A stretch of DNA of 64,000 nt, from contig JAGVSM010002936.1 in the NCBI GenBank assembly GCA_022494885.1, positions 124,001 to 188,000 of the forward strand, written 5' to 3'. Each line of letters starts with the position of its first letter. Position 1 is the stretch's first letter. Positions 1 through 11,459 of the stretch are shown here, in pieces. The position numbers were made by a program, and so were the translations under genes. The stretch comes from Micrasema longulum. Its lineage: Eukaryota; Arthropoda; Insecta; Trichoptera; Brachycentridae. The notes beneath the pieces are model-generated. The model was not told the origin of the DNA, searched no databases, and saw nothing but the letters and a program-made list of their open reading frames with translations.

Positions 1-147
1 GTGATCTTGTCCTTTCACCCCCTCTATAAATAGAAAATGAAGTTTCTCGCTAGTATCCGTGTCCCTGTTACAGGTTCGGTCGAATAAGATCTGGTGGTTT
101 CCAAAAAGAATTTTAAGGTTTTTAAAAAGTTTTGTTAAAAAGTTTTC
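1..147 (+). mobile_element. LINE 3' fragment (type W)
   Basis: CTAGTATCCGTGTCCCTGTT, AGATCTGGTGGTTTCCAAAA and AAGAATTTTAAGG match copies at 5,605 and 32,270. The element resumes at 322 after an insertion. Confidence 0.65.
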
Positions 148-321
148 AATTGCGTTGGGGACCCATGGCTAGTGTTGCAGACTAACAGATCAAAGGTGCA
201 AGGCTCGAACCCCTCTCTACCCTAACTTGATTTCCATTTTCTAATAATGAGTTATTTACAACTTGTTGAAAATGGCCACCAAAAATGTAAATTATACAAA
301 CGCAAATATTTATTTTTTATA
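148..321. repeat. Insertion in LINE-W, shares a segment with 49,139-49,190
   Basis: It separates the two halves of the LINE-W copy. It contains TGAGTTATTTACAACTTGTT and GAAAATGGCCACCAAAA, which recur at 49,147. Class unknown. Confidence 0.55.
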
Positions 322-470
322 TCATTTCGTCGAATTCATTATGTCCAATCAATTTAATCGTAATCAGTGAAGAATTTACTTCTTCTACTTTTGACATGTC
401 CATCTTTAAGTATTTGATAGACTCTATTGTGCTATGTCTTTCTCGGTCTTCCTCGTTTTCTGAAATCTGT
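322..470. mobile_element. LINE-W 3' end joined to a reverse LINE-D scrap
   Basis: ATCATTTCGTCGAATTCATT and GTCCAATCAATTTAATCGTA continue LINE-W. From about 384, TTTTGACATGTCCATCTTTA and TTTCTCGGTCTTCCTCGTTT match the LINE-D 3' end at 33,725-33,800. Confidence 0.6.
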
Positions 471-1217
471 TGCTGGTGGTCACAACAACATAATGTCGGT
501 ATAATATTTTATAGGTTATTTTATTTTTATTTTATTTTATTTATTAAAATTAAACAACAGCCATTACAACACAAAAAATATATCTACAAATAAACCAAAA
601 TTATAGGCCAATTATAGTTTTCTATACATTACTAAATACAATGTCAAAAAAGCAAAAAAAGAAGAAAAAAAGCGTACATTGAAATAGCCACTTAGCATCA
701 TTCCACACGTAAAAAATAAATAAAATATAACAATAATAATGAAATGATTAAAAAAATAAACACGTGTTTACGTGATCCTGTGACGTTTCAAAGTATAATG
801 GATTATTTTTATCAAGTTTTCAATACATTTTTGAGAAACTTCGCCGTACAAATAAATGCTCTAATTTTTACCGCGTGTAAGAAAATAGTTTTCTATATCT
901 ATTTTCTAGTAGTACTGAATTTCATGATTTTATAACTTATTTTATCCCACAATTTAGGTTAATTGACATGTAATAGACAAAGCGATTTTTTTATTGATTA
1001 TGAACATTTTTGCCATTGTTCTTATTTTCAAACATAGTACTGCGCAAAATAATAACTAATAACAAATTGCAAAAGACAAAGCGAACATTTGAGAGAAGGG
1101 AAAATAATTGTTTTTAAATTTAATAAAAGGTTATTCGGGTTAGAAAGAAATTCCGGTATAGTGCAAGTGCGGTACACGGCGCCTTGCTGCGCCCGCGCTG
1201 TCACTATGAATAATATT
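471..1217. other. AT-rich, no gene seen
   Basis: No coding or repeat signal recognised apart from a short GC patch at 1,160-1,205. Confidence 0.5.
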
Positions 1218-1436
1218 CAGGCGCTGTGGCGCAGTTGGTTAGACGGCTATCTGTGAAACTGGCGTCGCGGGTTCGATTCCCGCCAGTTGCAAAAAAAAAT
1301 CCAAGAAAGATTTTTTTATCAATTGGTCTGGGTGTTGTGGTGTATTTTTCATAACCTCCTTCCATATGCCCTCTTTCCCACCTGCTGACAAGCCTCAAAA
1401 TAGAGGCTTAGCGGGTTACCCTTTAAAAAAAAAAAA
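1218..1436 (+). mobile_element. tRNA-derived SINE (type A), copy 1
   Basis: Head GCGCTGTGGCGCAGTTGGTT with box B GGTTCGATTCC, then A-run and body (GGTGTTGTGGTGTATTTTTC, CCTCCTTCCATATGCCCTCT, GCTTAGCGGGTTACCC) and a poly-A tail ending 1,436. The same head and body recur at 46,875. The degraded anticodon arm rules out a tRNA gene. Confidence 0.8.
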
Positions 1437-2564
1437 CTTCTTGCCATATGATCGGGTTCACCGCGCCCACGCCGCGCCGCAAAACGCTCGCCAATATGGC
1501 CAAGCACTAGGCGTGTTCCCTTTTTGAAAATGCGATTTTTTTTTAAAGTTTGGACCAAATGGTTTAAGAAATTTATTTGCCCAAACCAAAACAATAAATT
1601 GTTGGCAGACCGAACTCAATTTGAAGATTGAAACATTTGGATTCAGTTCATTTCCAAAAACAATACCACACTTATGTATCCGCTTGATAAAATTCTGGGA
1701 AATGGTTTAAATTATCGAATATCCATTAGAAGCGGATAAAATCATGTTGTATTGTAATTTTATTCACGAACAGATATCGAATAAAGATTATTAAAAATGT
1801 CATAGCCGACCGGAAATACATCATTATTATTACGAAAAAGAAAATGTATTGGGTATTGCGGAAATAAATTAAGTAATTTATTTTTATACTTTTAAAGAAT
1901 TATTTTATTTATCAACGCCTAAAAAGCTTTTACATATACAAAGCTTATAATCCATTTAAATGTATAAAAATACAATTTATGATAATTAAATAAATAGAAA
2001 TGCTAGACTCAATTATTATTATTATTAAAAATTATTTTATCTTGCCAGAATAATTAAATCAAAGCGTAAAAAAATCAGAAAAATGACACAAAAAATTGCA
2101 CATTTCACATAAAAATTAAAAATATATATACAATTTTTTCATTTAAATTATTTATTGACAGTTCAAGCAATTAAATAAAGACTGAAACAACATTTAGCTT
2201 CACATAGATTAAATAACGACAAATCAAACTATGCATCACATTTAAATGAATTAAAATATAATTTTGACAAATCAAAAAACATAAAAAATTTACATGTAGG
2301 ACATTAAGGCCAAAAGTTAGATAGATCGGAAGTTTTAGAAATAAATAGGATAAAAAATAACACTGAATTTTAATAAATCAGCAGATAGAATTAAAAAACT
2401 CACCCTTATTAGCCCCCTTAGTTGAACCCTGTACATTGTAATAAAACGATAAATATTTTTCATATAAAAGAATATTCTCTTAAAGTACACCGCCAACACA
2501 TGTTTCAATAATTTGTATCACTCTGTTCCATTGAAATATTGCGTATTGTATGTTTTTCGACTTA
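1437..2564. other. AT-rich, no gene seen
   Basis: A segment at 1,905-1,945 (TTATCAACGCCTAAAAAGCT) resembles 8,828-8,860, so at least part is dispersed repeat. Nothing coding. Confidence 0.45.
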
Positions 2565-2700
2565 TTTTTAAATGTACCTACACTCAAGATAATATTTAGT
2601 TTTATATCAATTATCCTTACACTGTATAATATTCATCAGTCTGAAGATGCCCATTAGAGGGTGAAAGCGCTAATTGGTCAAAATAAATAAGTGGTGTACC
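2565..2700. repeat. Dispersed repeat, pair with 41,040-41,125
   Basis: CACTGTATAATATT and GGGTGAAA..CTAATTGGT recur in the same order at the second locus. Class unknown. Confidence 0.5.
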
Positions 2701-2840
2701 ATGTGTTCTTTAAATTAATAACTTATTTGTAAATATAAGTTATTACATCATCAGATATATACAATGTTGTACAAATAAAACATTAAAAAGAAAACCAGAA
2801 AATAATTTAAAGATAATAGAACTTAAAATGAGAGAACAAT

Positions 2841-3070
2841 ATTAATAAAAATGGCAGTCAAGCGCCCTGCTCCAATGCCGCCACAGACTCGATATCCAGC
2901 GACGTTCCACCAATTAGCTGATTATGATGGTTACGGCTTTTTTCAGCTGTTATCTGAGGCCTGCTATCCGGTGTCACAGCAGTCCATCCCCGTGAGGAAA
3001 GACCGGTAATTCGAAAGAACCTTTATGTCATTTACCTGGCACCTAATCATCTTACTTTTGCTAAACAAAA
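2841..3070 (+). other. GC-richer segment with a 52-codon frame
   Basis: ATG 2851 to TAA 3009 reads MAVKRPAPMPPQTRYPATFH and continues LADYDGYGFFQLLSEACYP. I do not recognise it. It lies between repeats and could be a retroelement 3' end. I do not call it a gene. Confidence 0.25.
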
Positions 3071-3074
3071 ATTA

Positions 3075-3142
3075 TACAAATAGGCTGCGGTTGTTATACC
3101 AATGCGGTGCTCTATGCATAATGTAGAAAGAGAATGATGATG
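3075..3142 (+). mobile_element. SINE type B tail
   Basis: GGCTGCGGTTGTTATACCAA, TGCGGTGCTCTATGCATAAT and GAATGATGATGG match the tails at 20,555-20,625 and 51,905-51,976. Confidence 0.65.
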
Positions 3143-3173
3143 GAAGGAAAAAGTAGAGATAAACATCGTTTTA

Positions 3174-3338
3174 TTAGATTTAAATTTGTTGCAATATAGA
3201 GCGAAAACATTTTGAGAGGGGAATATGGAAGGCTAGGCATTTACAGGGCTTATGACCTGTCTTGGCTGGTTAAAGCGGCCACTTTATGCACTACGTAACA
3301 TAAATATCCACATTTCCTCAATTCTTCCACCTTTTACG
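3174..3338 (+). repeat. Family F fragment
   Basis: GGGCTTATGACCTGTCTTGG, GCGGCCACTTTATGCAC and CACATTTCCTCAATTCTTCC. A decayed tRNA-like SINE head abuts it. Another F piece (TGTTGACTTTTGTGAAGT, AAGAGCTGAAACC) lies at 3,725-3,850. Confidence 0.7.
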
Positions 3339-3432
3339 GGGGTGGTATTCGGATACTCTGCCTCACCGGGAATCGAACCCGGAACCTTTCGTGCGTGAAT
3401 CAAGCGTCTTGACCACTACACCACGGAGGCCG
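3338..3432 (-). mobile_element. tRNA-Val-like SINE head (type C)
   Basis: On the - strand: GCCTCCGTGGTGTAGTGG, TTCACGCACG and a good T-arm (CCGGGTTCGATTCCCGG). The acceptor stem does not close, so this is a tRNA-derived element and not a working tRNA gene. A related head is at 58,738-58,806. Confidence 0.65.
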
Positions 3433-3724
3433 TCATTATGTTTGTTGTATTACTATAGTTTTTGTATATTTGGATACGTTTATTTGTGAAAACTGTGTGT
3501 TAATGCATATTTTTGAATAAAAAAACAGGCATTGAGGGGATCCTGAAGGGAGGGGACTACGTGTTGGCCTCTGTCCATACATCCTCCTCCCCCCTCCTTA
3601 ATCTGCATAGAGTTTGTATTCCTTAGGAATATTTATAAGAACTTTTCTCTCTGCGCAGCTGACAGAGAGTCCCTCAGGACTCTAACAGCTGCGGGTGGAT
3701 GGTGGGCTTAAGGATCTCCCCTCT
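3433..3724. other. No gene seen
   Basis: Includes a CT-rich tract near 3,585-3,600 and a short dyad around 3,655-3,700 (CTGACAGAGAG..CTCTAACAG). Unassigned. Confidence 0.4.
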
Positions 3725-3850
3725 ATGTTGACTTTTGTGAAGTAAAAGAGCTGAAACCTTTACCATATAGGTGAGATTTATCCGGCTGAACCAATTTACC
3801 ACCACCACATTTTTAAGAAACTTTGCAGTACAATTTAATATTCTAGCTTT
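3725..3850 (+). repeat. Family F fragment
   Basis: TGTTGACTTTTGTGAAGTAA, AGAGCTGAAACC, GGTGAGATTTATCCGGCTGA match the mid part of F. Confidence 0.65.
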
Positions 3851-3959
3851 TACCGCGCATAAGAAAACTTTGTTATTAAAGCAGCATATTTCTGCCAAGA
3901 ATCACTTCTGATCATGATGAAATCCGTTTGAGAATGAATGTACGGAAGCAAACTATCCA

Positions 3960-4300
3960 CAAATTGGAATGCCACGCGCTTTAATCAAGTCTATCAAATT
4001 ATCCGTCATTGGGCTCATCCACCAAAATATGCGGTATCTGACAAAAAGAAATTAGGCGCTGAATCGGAATTGTAAATGATCTTACAGCAAAATTAAAATG
4101 GAAGTAGGCAGGACACTTGGTGAGAGAAAATGATGATAGGCGGACTCCCAAAAAAATAAAGTGTAGACCAGGGGCAAACAAAAGAGGTATTGGAAGGCCA
4201 CAAAAAAGACGGGCCGATGACATCGCCTCGTTTGCCTGAATATCATGGATGGAAAAAGCTGGGGATAGAAAGAAACGGAAGTTACAACAGGGATGGAGAG
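3960..4300 (+). mobile_element. LINE reverse transcriptase C-terminal fragment
   Basis: Across frameshifts the + strand reads LTAKLKWK.AGHLVRENDD, RRTPKK, RGIGRPQKRRADDIASFA and SWMEKAGDRKKRKLQQGWRA. In family terms this is the tail after the RT domain of an insect endonuclease-RT non-LTR element. Heavily decayed. Confidence 0.75.
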
Positions 4301-4309
4301 CATTTCGGA

Positions 4310-4560
4310 TAAGGGAATATGGAAATCTAGGCATTTACAAGGCTTATGACATGTCATTGGCTGGTTATAGTGGCCATTTTACACACAGTGTAACATTCCC
4401 CATTTCGCCTACGTTTGAACATCCATATTTCTTCAATTTTTCCATCTGTTGATTCTAGACTTTGTTAATCTTAATGACTTTCTAAGGGGTGAAATACAAT
4501 CTTTCGCCTACAAACATATGGACAAACTCTAAATATTTTAGGAATGGAAATGCTTTTTAT
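4310..4560 (+). repeat. Family F fragment joined to the LINE tail
   Basis: GGCTTATGACATGTCATTGG, CACACAGTGTAACATTCCCC, CATATTTCTTCAATTTTTCC, then the reverse terminus (CATATGGACAAACTCTAAAT). Confidence 0.75.
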
Positions 4561-5604
4561 AAATATTTATTTTATTTGTTTATTTTTAGGATTTAAAAAT
4601 AAAAATTAAAATCAAGCGGAAGCGGTGTTTGGAAAAGGTCTGTATCCAGCAGCGTAGAGAACAAGGCTGAAGAAGAACGAAATCTGCGAATTGCATAAAA
4701 AATATATATTGCATCCATAATTACCTACGTATTTTCTTTTTGGATTTATTGAAAAAAATTGTATATATTTTAATTTTAAAAAAAAAAAGAGATGCAATAT
4801 TATTTTTTGACCTTGCTATTTTTGTTTTGTTTGTGTTTCACTAGTGGATTTTTTTTCTGATTATCTTTATCTAAGAAGTGTTGGGAAAGAGAGAGTATTT
4901 TGGCTGTGGGCTTTGTATTTGTATTTGCTTAATGAAAAGAAAACTTCAGAAAACTCATTTAAGAGAAGCTGGACTATTGATATTGATTTATAAATAATTA
5001 AATATTTCACAAGAAGGTACGCAAATATTTTTTTCTTCAAAATAAAGGAATTCCGAATATTCTTAAGCAATCTTTCTTCGGGCAGTATCTAGAATAAATT
5101 GATGAATTGTGTCGAGTTAATATTTACAGAATAAGCAGAAAAATCTATTTACACGCGTTGTTTTTACCTGGGAATTATTTGACTTTCCCGGGGAAACTCT
5201 TAGCTTTATCGGTTTTCATATAAACGAATTGTAAAGGATTTATAAGTACGCTTCCCGAGCAATACAAGGTATAGGGTAAATATAGCTCTCAGCTAGAATC
5301 CAATTAGCTGCTTCTGTAAATAGAGATGCTTTTGTATGCCGAGGATCGGACAACTCCGACTGGATCCAATGGAAATTTTTACCGATACGATTAAAATTAT
5401 AAGAACAAAACTATATTTGTTACACAGAAACAACCTGCTTTTAAAGATGTAATACCAATAGTAACTGGCAAAAAATAGGCTTGGGTGGAGCTAACTTCTA
5501 CAATATCGGCTACAAAGAGTTTTATAATATTAAAAAAAAAATATTATTATAAAATGATAAATATGGTTTTACCTGTAACAAAAGACTACTACTCTTACTT
5601 TTTG
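4561..5604. other. AT-rich, no gene seen
   Basis: No repeat or coding signal I can defend. Confidence 0.45.
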
Positions 5605-5970
5605 CTATTATCTGTGGCCTTGTTATAGATCCTGTCGGCTGTATAGATCTGATGGCTTACAAAAAGAATTTCAAGGCTTTCAAAAAAAATTGTAATCATT
5701 TCGGCGAATTGATCAATTTATTATCATGTCCAATCAATTTAATCACGGTCAGTGAAGAATTTACTTGAATTCACTTGAATGAAGTACATATTATGAATTT
5801 CTGGATTACTTTCTTTCAGCACAAAGATGCTAGCTACCAGATTACAGAGAGCTCCTTCGGGCAGCTTTTCTCGTTTGACAACGAGCAAGTTTTGCGTGTA
5901 TGTGGGCACCGCCAAGGAGACTTATATCCTCAAATGCGGTGGGCGGTATGTGTTGGGCAAGCTGTAACAT
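5605..5970 (+). mobile_element. LINE 3' fragment (type W), copy 2
   Basis: Collinear with 32,370-32,725: TCATTTCGGCGAATTGATCA, CAGTGAAGAATT, GAAGTACATATTATGAATTT, CTGGATTACTTTCTTTCAGC, CACCGCCAAGGAGACTTAT. The frame from about 5,775 is interrupted in the other copy, so it is not a conserved gene. Confidence 0.7.
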
Positions 5971-6581
5971 AAGAGAAACAGAAACAGAACATTATTTCTT
6001 TATTTTACGTACTTTATCTTGTTAAATAAGCACAGGTTCACAACTTCAAAGGTACATAAAATAAACATTCATCTTAGAAAAGCGTTTGTTTAGATAAACA
6101 TTTTCCATATAAAATTTTACCGCTCTTTTTTGACATTAGAATAATGTTGCCAGTAACAAAACGATAATCCGTAACAAAATGGCTGCGGTAGGGAGGGGAA
6201 AATACTTCCTCTAGTTAGTCCTCTCGGCAAGTACTGGTCCTCACCTCTCGGTACAGCGCGTCGGATAATTTGCAATTCAAATTTTTAATTGGCTCTCTTT
6301 GTGTTGTCGTGAAGGGTGGGACACTTTAAAGGGGGCAATTCCGTCAATATCTGTTAAGGGAAAATGAAACATAAAAAAGGATTACGCAACGGAATTCGTT
6401 TTGTATATATTTGATACAGTTAACGATCATTATAAAGATAACAACTCTCGTAAGCAAGTGGATCAAATATTTTGTTGTTGTCATAATTAGTGAATAAGTC
6501 GTAAGAAAACATATTAGCTTTACACGTGACGTCGTTTGGTTCAATTGTTTCAAAAGCTATTATTTCATTATTTTTTATTTA
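5971..6581. other. No gene seen; GC patch at 6,180-6,330
   Basis: The patch (GGCTGCGGTAGGGAGGGGAA, CTCTCGGTACAGCGCGTCGG) matches nothing else in the window. Confidence 0.4.
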
Positions 6582-6974
6582 AAAAAATAAATAAAATAAC
6601 TTTTTTTAAATTTTTCCACCGACCGGTTTCAAAGCAAACAAGCTTCTTCGTCAAGGCTTACGCAACTAATGAATTAATTCCTATTTTATTTTTGTCATGT
6701 TAACTAAATACTACACGTAGACCCAATAAATCAAGTATGTTTTCCTTACAAGGGTGGTAATTTGATATCAATATTTATGAAGCTTGACAGGAGAGGACTA
6801 AAAGAAATATTTTTTATTTGGTTATTAATTATTTTTTTCTTATCAACATGATAAAAATAAAATATGAATTAATTCATTAGTTACGTAAACCTTGTTGAAG
6901 AAGCTTTTTTTCTTTAAAACCAGTCGGTGGATTTAAAATTTATTTGTTAAAAACAAAGTTGTTTTATTTAATTC
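6582..6974. mobile_element. Foldback element with about 120 bp inverted arms
   Basis: The left arm (6,582-6,702) contains CCACCGACCGGTTTC, CAAGCTTCTTCGTCAAGGCT and TAATGAATTAATTCCTATTT. The right arm (6,842-6,974) carries the inverse with scattered mismatches. The spacer is about 140 bp. Non-coding; MITE/foldback type. Confidence 0.75.
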
Positions 6975-7239
6975 ATTATAATGAATAACCACAAAGTTAG
7001 TGCTCAAATATAAACTTTATAATCTTTTATTTATTAATTTATACGCCCTATGTGTTTTTACAATTATCAGCAATACATTCAAGTGCAGAAGTATAACATA
7101 AGTATATAAATTAAGTTAAAAGTAAGAATAACACAAAGCCTAAAAGAAACAATAACAAGTTAAAATAAGGAGATGTATCCACATAGTTATATGGGCACAC
7201 ATAAAGATATTAAATATATATCAACAATGTTTTGAGTTA
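6975..7239. other. AT-rich, no gene seen
   Basis: Nothing recognised. Confidence 0.4.
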
Positions 7240-7800
7240 GGCCAATTTTTTTTTTTGACAAGGACTGGATTTAACCCCCTAGGGAGCTGTTAACATTAAC
7301 ATATCACAATAGAGATAAAGAACTCATTAGATAAGGTAAACTACAAGTCTAGGCATCCACAGGGCTTATGACCTGTCATTGGTTTGTCGAAGTAGCCACT
7401 TTACACACCGTGTAACATTTACCATTTTGCCTGTATTTGAACATCTGAATACCTTCGATTCTTCCATCTGTTGACGTTTGAGAAGTTAAAGTGCTGAAAC
7501 CTTTATTGTTGCCGGTGAGATTCATAAGACTAAATTATTTCACCTTCATTCTAGGCAACGCCTGAAAATATTTTTCAATTTTTATATTTCTTCTTGTACC
7601 AGGTAGATTTATCAACAATATTTTCACAAACTTCACAAACGTTAACAGATGGAAAAATCAAAGGAAAATAGATGTTTAAATATATGCAGAACGGTGAATG
7701 TTACACAGTGTGTAAAGTGGTTACTTAAACCAGCCAATGACAGGTCATAAGACCTGTGGATGCCTAGATTTCTATATTACCTTTTCTAAAGAGTTCTTCA
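7240..7800. repeat. Family F forward and inverted modules
   Basis: Forward: GACAAGGACTGGATTTAACC, CCTAGGGAGCTGTT, GGCTTATGACCTGTCATTGG, CACACCGTGTAACATTTACC, CTAGGCAACGCCTGAAAATA. From about 7,630 the arm reverses: AACAGATGGAAAAATC, GAACGGTGAATGTTACACAG, GCCAATGACAGGTCATAAGA. Confidence 0.8.
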
Positions 7801-8284
7801 TTTCTGTTGTGATTTGTGAAATTTATATATATATATTTATTAATATACACATACATACACATGCATATGCATACATACACATACATGTATTATTATAGAG
7901 ATAAATAAAATAAAGAAACATTAAGTAAAATTTAGTAAATCATGAATAATATTAAGAAATTTTATACAAATTAGTTTATAGCCTTAAGAATATTTCACCT
8001 TTAATTACTTAAATGCTTATGAGTAAACTAAATACTTTATTAAGGGGAATTAAACTATTATTTAGGAAAAGTTATAAAGCAAATAAGTTGAATTTACTTA
8101 AGATATCGATATTTTGTTCACTTTACAAGCAGTGTATGATTCACAACTCTGTTCATATTACTTCATTTATTGTCTTATTTGATGAACTGAAATCTTTAAG
8201 GGTGAAACAATTTGATCATATCAATCTCACCTACGAGTATATCAATGTAAGGTTCAGTTCTCTAACTGCATTAAAAATTAACAG
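7801..8284. other. AT-rich with TA/CATACA microsatellite
   Basis: Simple repeat at about 7,825-7,890. A 94-codon frame at 8,013-8,297 runs into family F at its end and has no recognisable motif, so I do not call it a gene. Confidence 0.45.
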
Positions 8285-8395
8285 ATGGAGTAAATGAAGA
8301 AATATTGATGTTTAAACATCGCGAAATTGGTGATTATTACACGATATATAAAGTAGGCATTTAAACCAGCCAATAACAGGTTACATGAAAATTCT
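8285..8395 (-). repeat. Family F fragment, reverse
   Basis: Reverse F words: ACAGATGGAGTAAATGAAGA, AATTGGTGATTATTACAC, TAAACCAGCCAATAACAGGT. Diverged. Confidence 0.65.
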
Positions 8396-9230
8396 TAAAC
8401 TTTCATCTTCACTTCTAAAAAAAAATATTCTTCATTTCCGTTGAAAAATGTTGCATTTTCCTGATCGTTTTTGTTAAAACAGCCCCATGAAGGTTCACTT
8501 TCAAAAGAAATTAACTATTTTTTAACCATGTATTTTGATCTAATGGCTTTACTCGGGGCGGTGGTTGGCTTTACATTGACTGCCTTTTAGCCAACCCTTT
8601 ATATCCTTTGACGTGTTACGGAGAGGAGAGTGCATGTGACGGAAAGGTTTATCGCTCACTACACACGACTACTATCAACTGAGATCTAAAGGGTCAAAGA
8701 GAAATAAATTTGTTTTTTCTCAATTCGCTCAAGTCACTTTGGTGCAAAAATATTCTGATTTGAATGTAAAAAAATATATAAAAAGTATCAACATGCTTTA
8801 TTTTATTTTACATAATCCTTTTTTGTATTTATTTACCAACGCCCAGAGGGCTTTTACGTATAAAGAGGTTAAAAATATTTAACAAATAAAAAAATATATA
8901 AAAACCAATGAAAATACTAGAAACTCAATAAATATTTTTAAAAACTTTATAGAATAATTGGTTCATAACGTTTGATAAAGTTATGGCAAATATATATATA
9001 CTTTCATGAGTGTGTTTGTTCCCGAGAGAGTGGATTCTAGGAAACAGAGAATTTATATGCGAATTTGACTTAGATATAATATATCTAAAATAAATTTGAT
9101 AGCTCATTGGCCTATTAGGCACATTGAAATAGATACATTTGACCAAATCAGGATAAAAAAAATTACTTACAACCTTATACAAAAATCCTTTTTAAGTATT
9201 TTTTAAATATTTTATTTGAAAACAGTATTT
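8396..9230. other. No gene seen
   Basis: A moderately GC patch at 8,550-8,690 is unassigned. 8,828-8,860 resembles 1,905-1,945. Confidence 0.4.
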
Positions 9231-9556
9231 TTTATTTATTAAATATTTGTATAAAACCAACAAACGCTAGTAAATATAAGTATATAACCACTTAATGACT
9301 TTTTATGTCTACCGGTTTCGAGACGTACCCGTCTCTTCGCCAGGACACTCACCATACTTACATGCAAACACTGAAATACACAATCACCGTCATCATAGTA
9401 AACATGGTATTTACGAAAAAATACATGCAGAGTTAAAAAGCGGATGCCAACACCACCATGTCCAAACATGCACTAAAATTAGATTAATAACGTTCAGCGA
9501 TAAGTTGCAAAAAAAGAAAATCGCACGTAAATCTGTCAAACCGTTTTCGTGATCCA
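9231..9556. repeat. Retroelement-like segment with CCGGTTTCGAGACG dyad
   Basis: ACCGGTTTCGAGACGTACCC followed by GTCTCTTCGCCAGGAC contains an inverted GAGACG/CGTCTC-type pair like those in 3' ends of some insect retroelements. Overlapping frames on both strands are unconvincing. Confidence 0.35.
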
Positions 9557-9564
9557 TTTTTATA

Positions 9565-9964
9565 TATGAGGGTACTACTTGCAAACTTGGCAAAATCCAA
9601 AATTTAAAAAAAGTGAGATATTAATTGAAACTTATTCAGAATACAATTTTTTTACGATAATTTTTACATTGTCATTTATTTGTAAGAGTTGATTTTTAAA
9701 TTATCGGCTTTGTTGCAAACATGGCAACCTCTACTTGAGTATTGCTAAGTTGGTAATGTATAAAATTAAATTTATTATTTCACTGCTGTTTCTTGACACA
9801 ATCATGCTTATGTCATCACTGCTTACGTATAAAATATTTACTGATTATAATAAAAAAATTAAGGCTTTAAAAAAGTTGAAGTTAAGTATTCTATAAGTTT
9901 TTTGTGATTTGCTCAAAAAAAAGAAAGATGGATTTTGCCGGGTTGGCAAGTAGTACCCTCATAT
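9565..9964. mobile_element. 400 bp mariner-type MITE
   Basis: Inverted ends TATGAGGGTACTACTTGC and its complement GCAAGTAGTACCCTCATA at 9,947-9,964. Similarity extends inward through GGCAAAATCCA (about 38 bp). The first bases resemble the mariner end at 22,265 (TACGAGGATTGCTACTT). No transposase. Confidence 0.8.
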
Positions 9965-10647
9965 ATGGAAGGTAACTATTATTTTATTTATTTTCGCATA
10001 AACATATTTACCTTAAAACATTATTATCGCAAGACAAATATAATTAGCAGCTGTCCATAATGGCTTATTTTGACGATTTGATTCTGATAGGTACTTGACT
10101 ATGAAAATTCAAATTATTCGGTTCTATATTTTGGTATATTTTTGTTTTAAAGAAAAAATAAATGTTCGCGTTCGCATGATTTATTCAAAGATTTCGATTT
10201 TGTGGCCATGTTTAACTAGTAAATAAGTTCTGTAAATATGGTTGTAGAGGGAAGTTCATACCTCGGATCTCTGATACTACCACTGAAGAGACTGAACCAC
10301 AATTTAGTTTCACCATTTAATAATATATATATATTTTTTTTCTTGTTATATTTTTAAAGTCGAAGGCCAAAATTAATATTGAAGGCATTTTAAGAAGAAA
10401 AAATATCTAAATATAATAGGAGCCCATTATAAGCGTGATCAGCTTCCCTTTGTCAAATATTTACGATCGCGTAAAAAAATACTCAAAGAATTTAGTGACT
10501 CTGCATCATTGAACGCGGATAGTAAAGGAGATAAGATTGAAAAATAAACGTCAATCTCGCTTATACCCAGCCCCAAGGATAGGCGAAATTACTCTGTCAT
10601 AACCGTTACTCGAGTAATGAAAAAATAATCTACATTCTCTTCACACT
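9965..10647. other. AT-rich, no gene seen
   Basis: Nothing recognised. Confidence 0.45.
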
Positions 10648-10779
10648 AAAGGGCTTTACTTATAAATCAGGTGTAAAGTTACGTCTTGGCATAGTGGTAG
10701 AATAATTATTGGAATACCATCCTTATTCTATCACTATGTCTAGGGGTAACTTTATAATTGATTTATAAGCATGGCTTTT
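10648..10779. mobile_element. 130 bp hairpin element
   Basis: Arm TATAAATCAGGTGTAAAGTT with CATAGTGGTAGAATAA (10,648-10,705) pairs with TTATTCTATCACTATGTCTA and GGTAACTTTATAATTGATTT (10,723-10,779). The loop is about 17 bp. Could be a small MITE or a hairpin-RNA locus. Confidence 0.7.
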
Positions 10780-11459
10780 ACTTGAAAACCCTGATAAAAA
10801 GGTACTGATTGTTAAATTAAAACAAGCACGTTCGCAAAACTCATACAAACGCATTTAAAATCTACTGGATGTTAATTTAAAAAAGGTTATATCAAAGTTT
10901 AACCAAATGTGCGTTATTTATTGTTGATCAATAAGTGTGTATACACATTTTCTCTCATATAATTTGTACTGTGCATTTTAATTACACTGTATTGTTATAG
11001 TAAACACAAAATATTAGATAAAAAACCTGCTTGTTTAAAAATAAATAAATATATGACATTTTCTGAAGTGATTGTTTTTTTCGCTCTAATCCAAAAGAGA
11101 GAGAAAGCGCCAGCACTAGATAATCGGTCTATACATGATTCAATTAAATGAAAATATATATTTTAAAACCAACGTTTTTAATCCATGGCTTAGTACAAAT
11201 ACATATTATTATACTTTTTACTTTAATAATCGCATAGAAATTCAGACAAACGCCGAAGCATTTTGTGCATATTTTATTACCATATCATTAGCAACTAACA
11301 AGCAATAGTTGTCTATGTCACGCTCATAAGCGCGTCTGAGCGCGAGAGAGACAGAGATTATTTTCATAATGCGTATGCCGTGCGATGTCATACCATGAGC
11401 TTATTTACAGATACACACAATTCGTTTTGTAAGTATTGCGAACGCGCCAGCTTTAAAAA
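10780..11459. other. AT-rich, no gene seen
   Basis: CGAGAGAGACAGAGA tract near 11,340; otherwise nothing. Confidence 0.4.

Noticed and set aside
1218..1300. tRNA gene
   Set aside because: Boxes A and B are good but the anticodon arm does not pair and the same head plus body and poly-A recurs at 46,875. It is a SINE.
3360..3431. tRNA-Val gene on the minus strand
   Set aside because: The acceptor stem has at least three mismatches, and a related decayed head occurs at 58,738.
5775..5972. Conserved small gene, since a related frame exists at 32,550
   Set aside because: Both lie in collinear copies of a LINE 3' end and the reading frames are not maintained between them.
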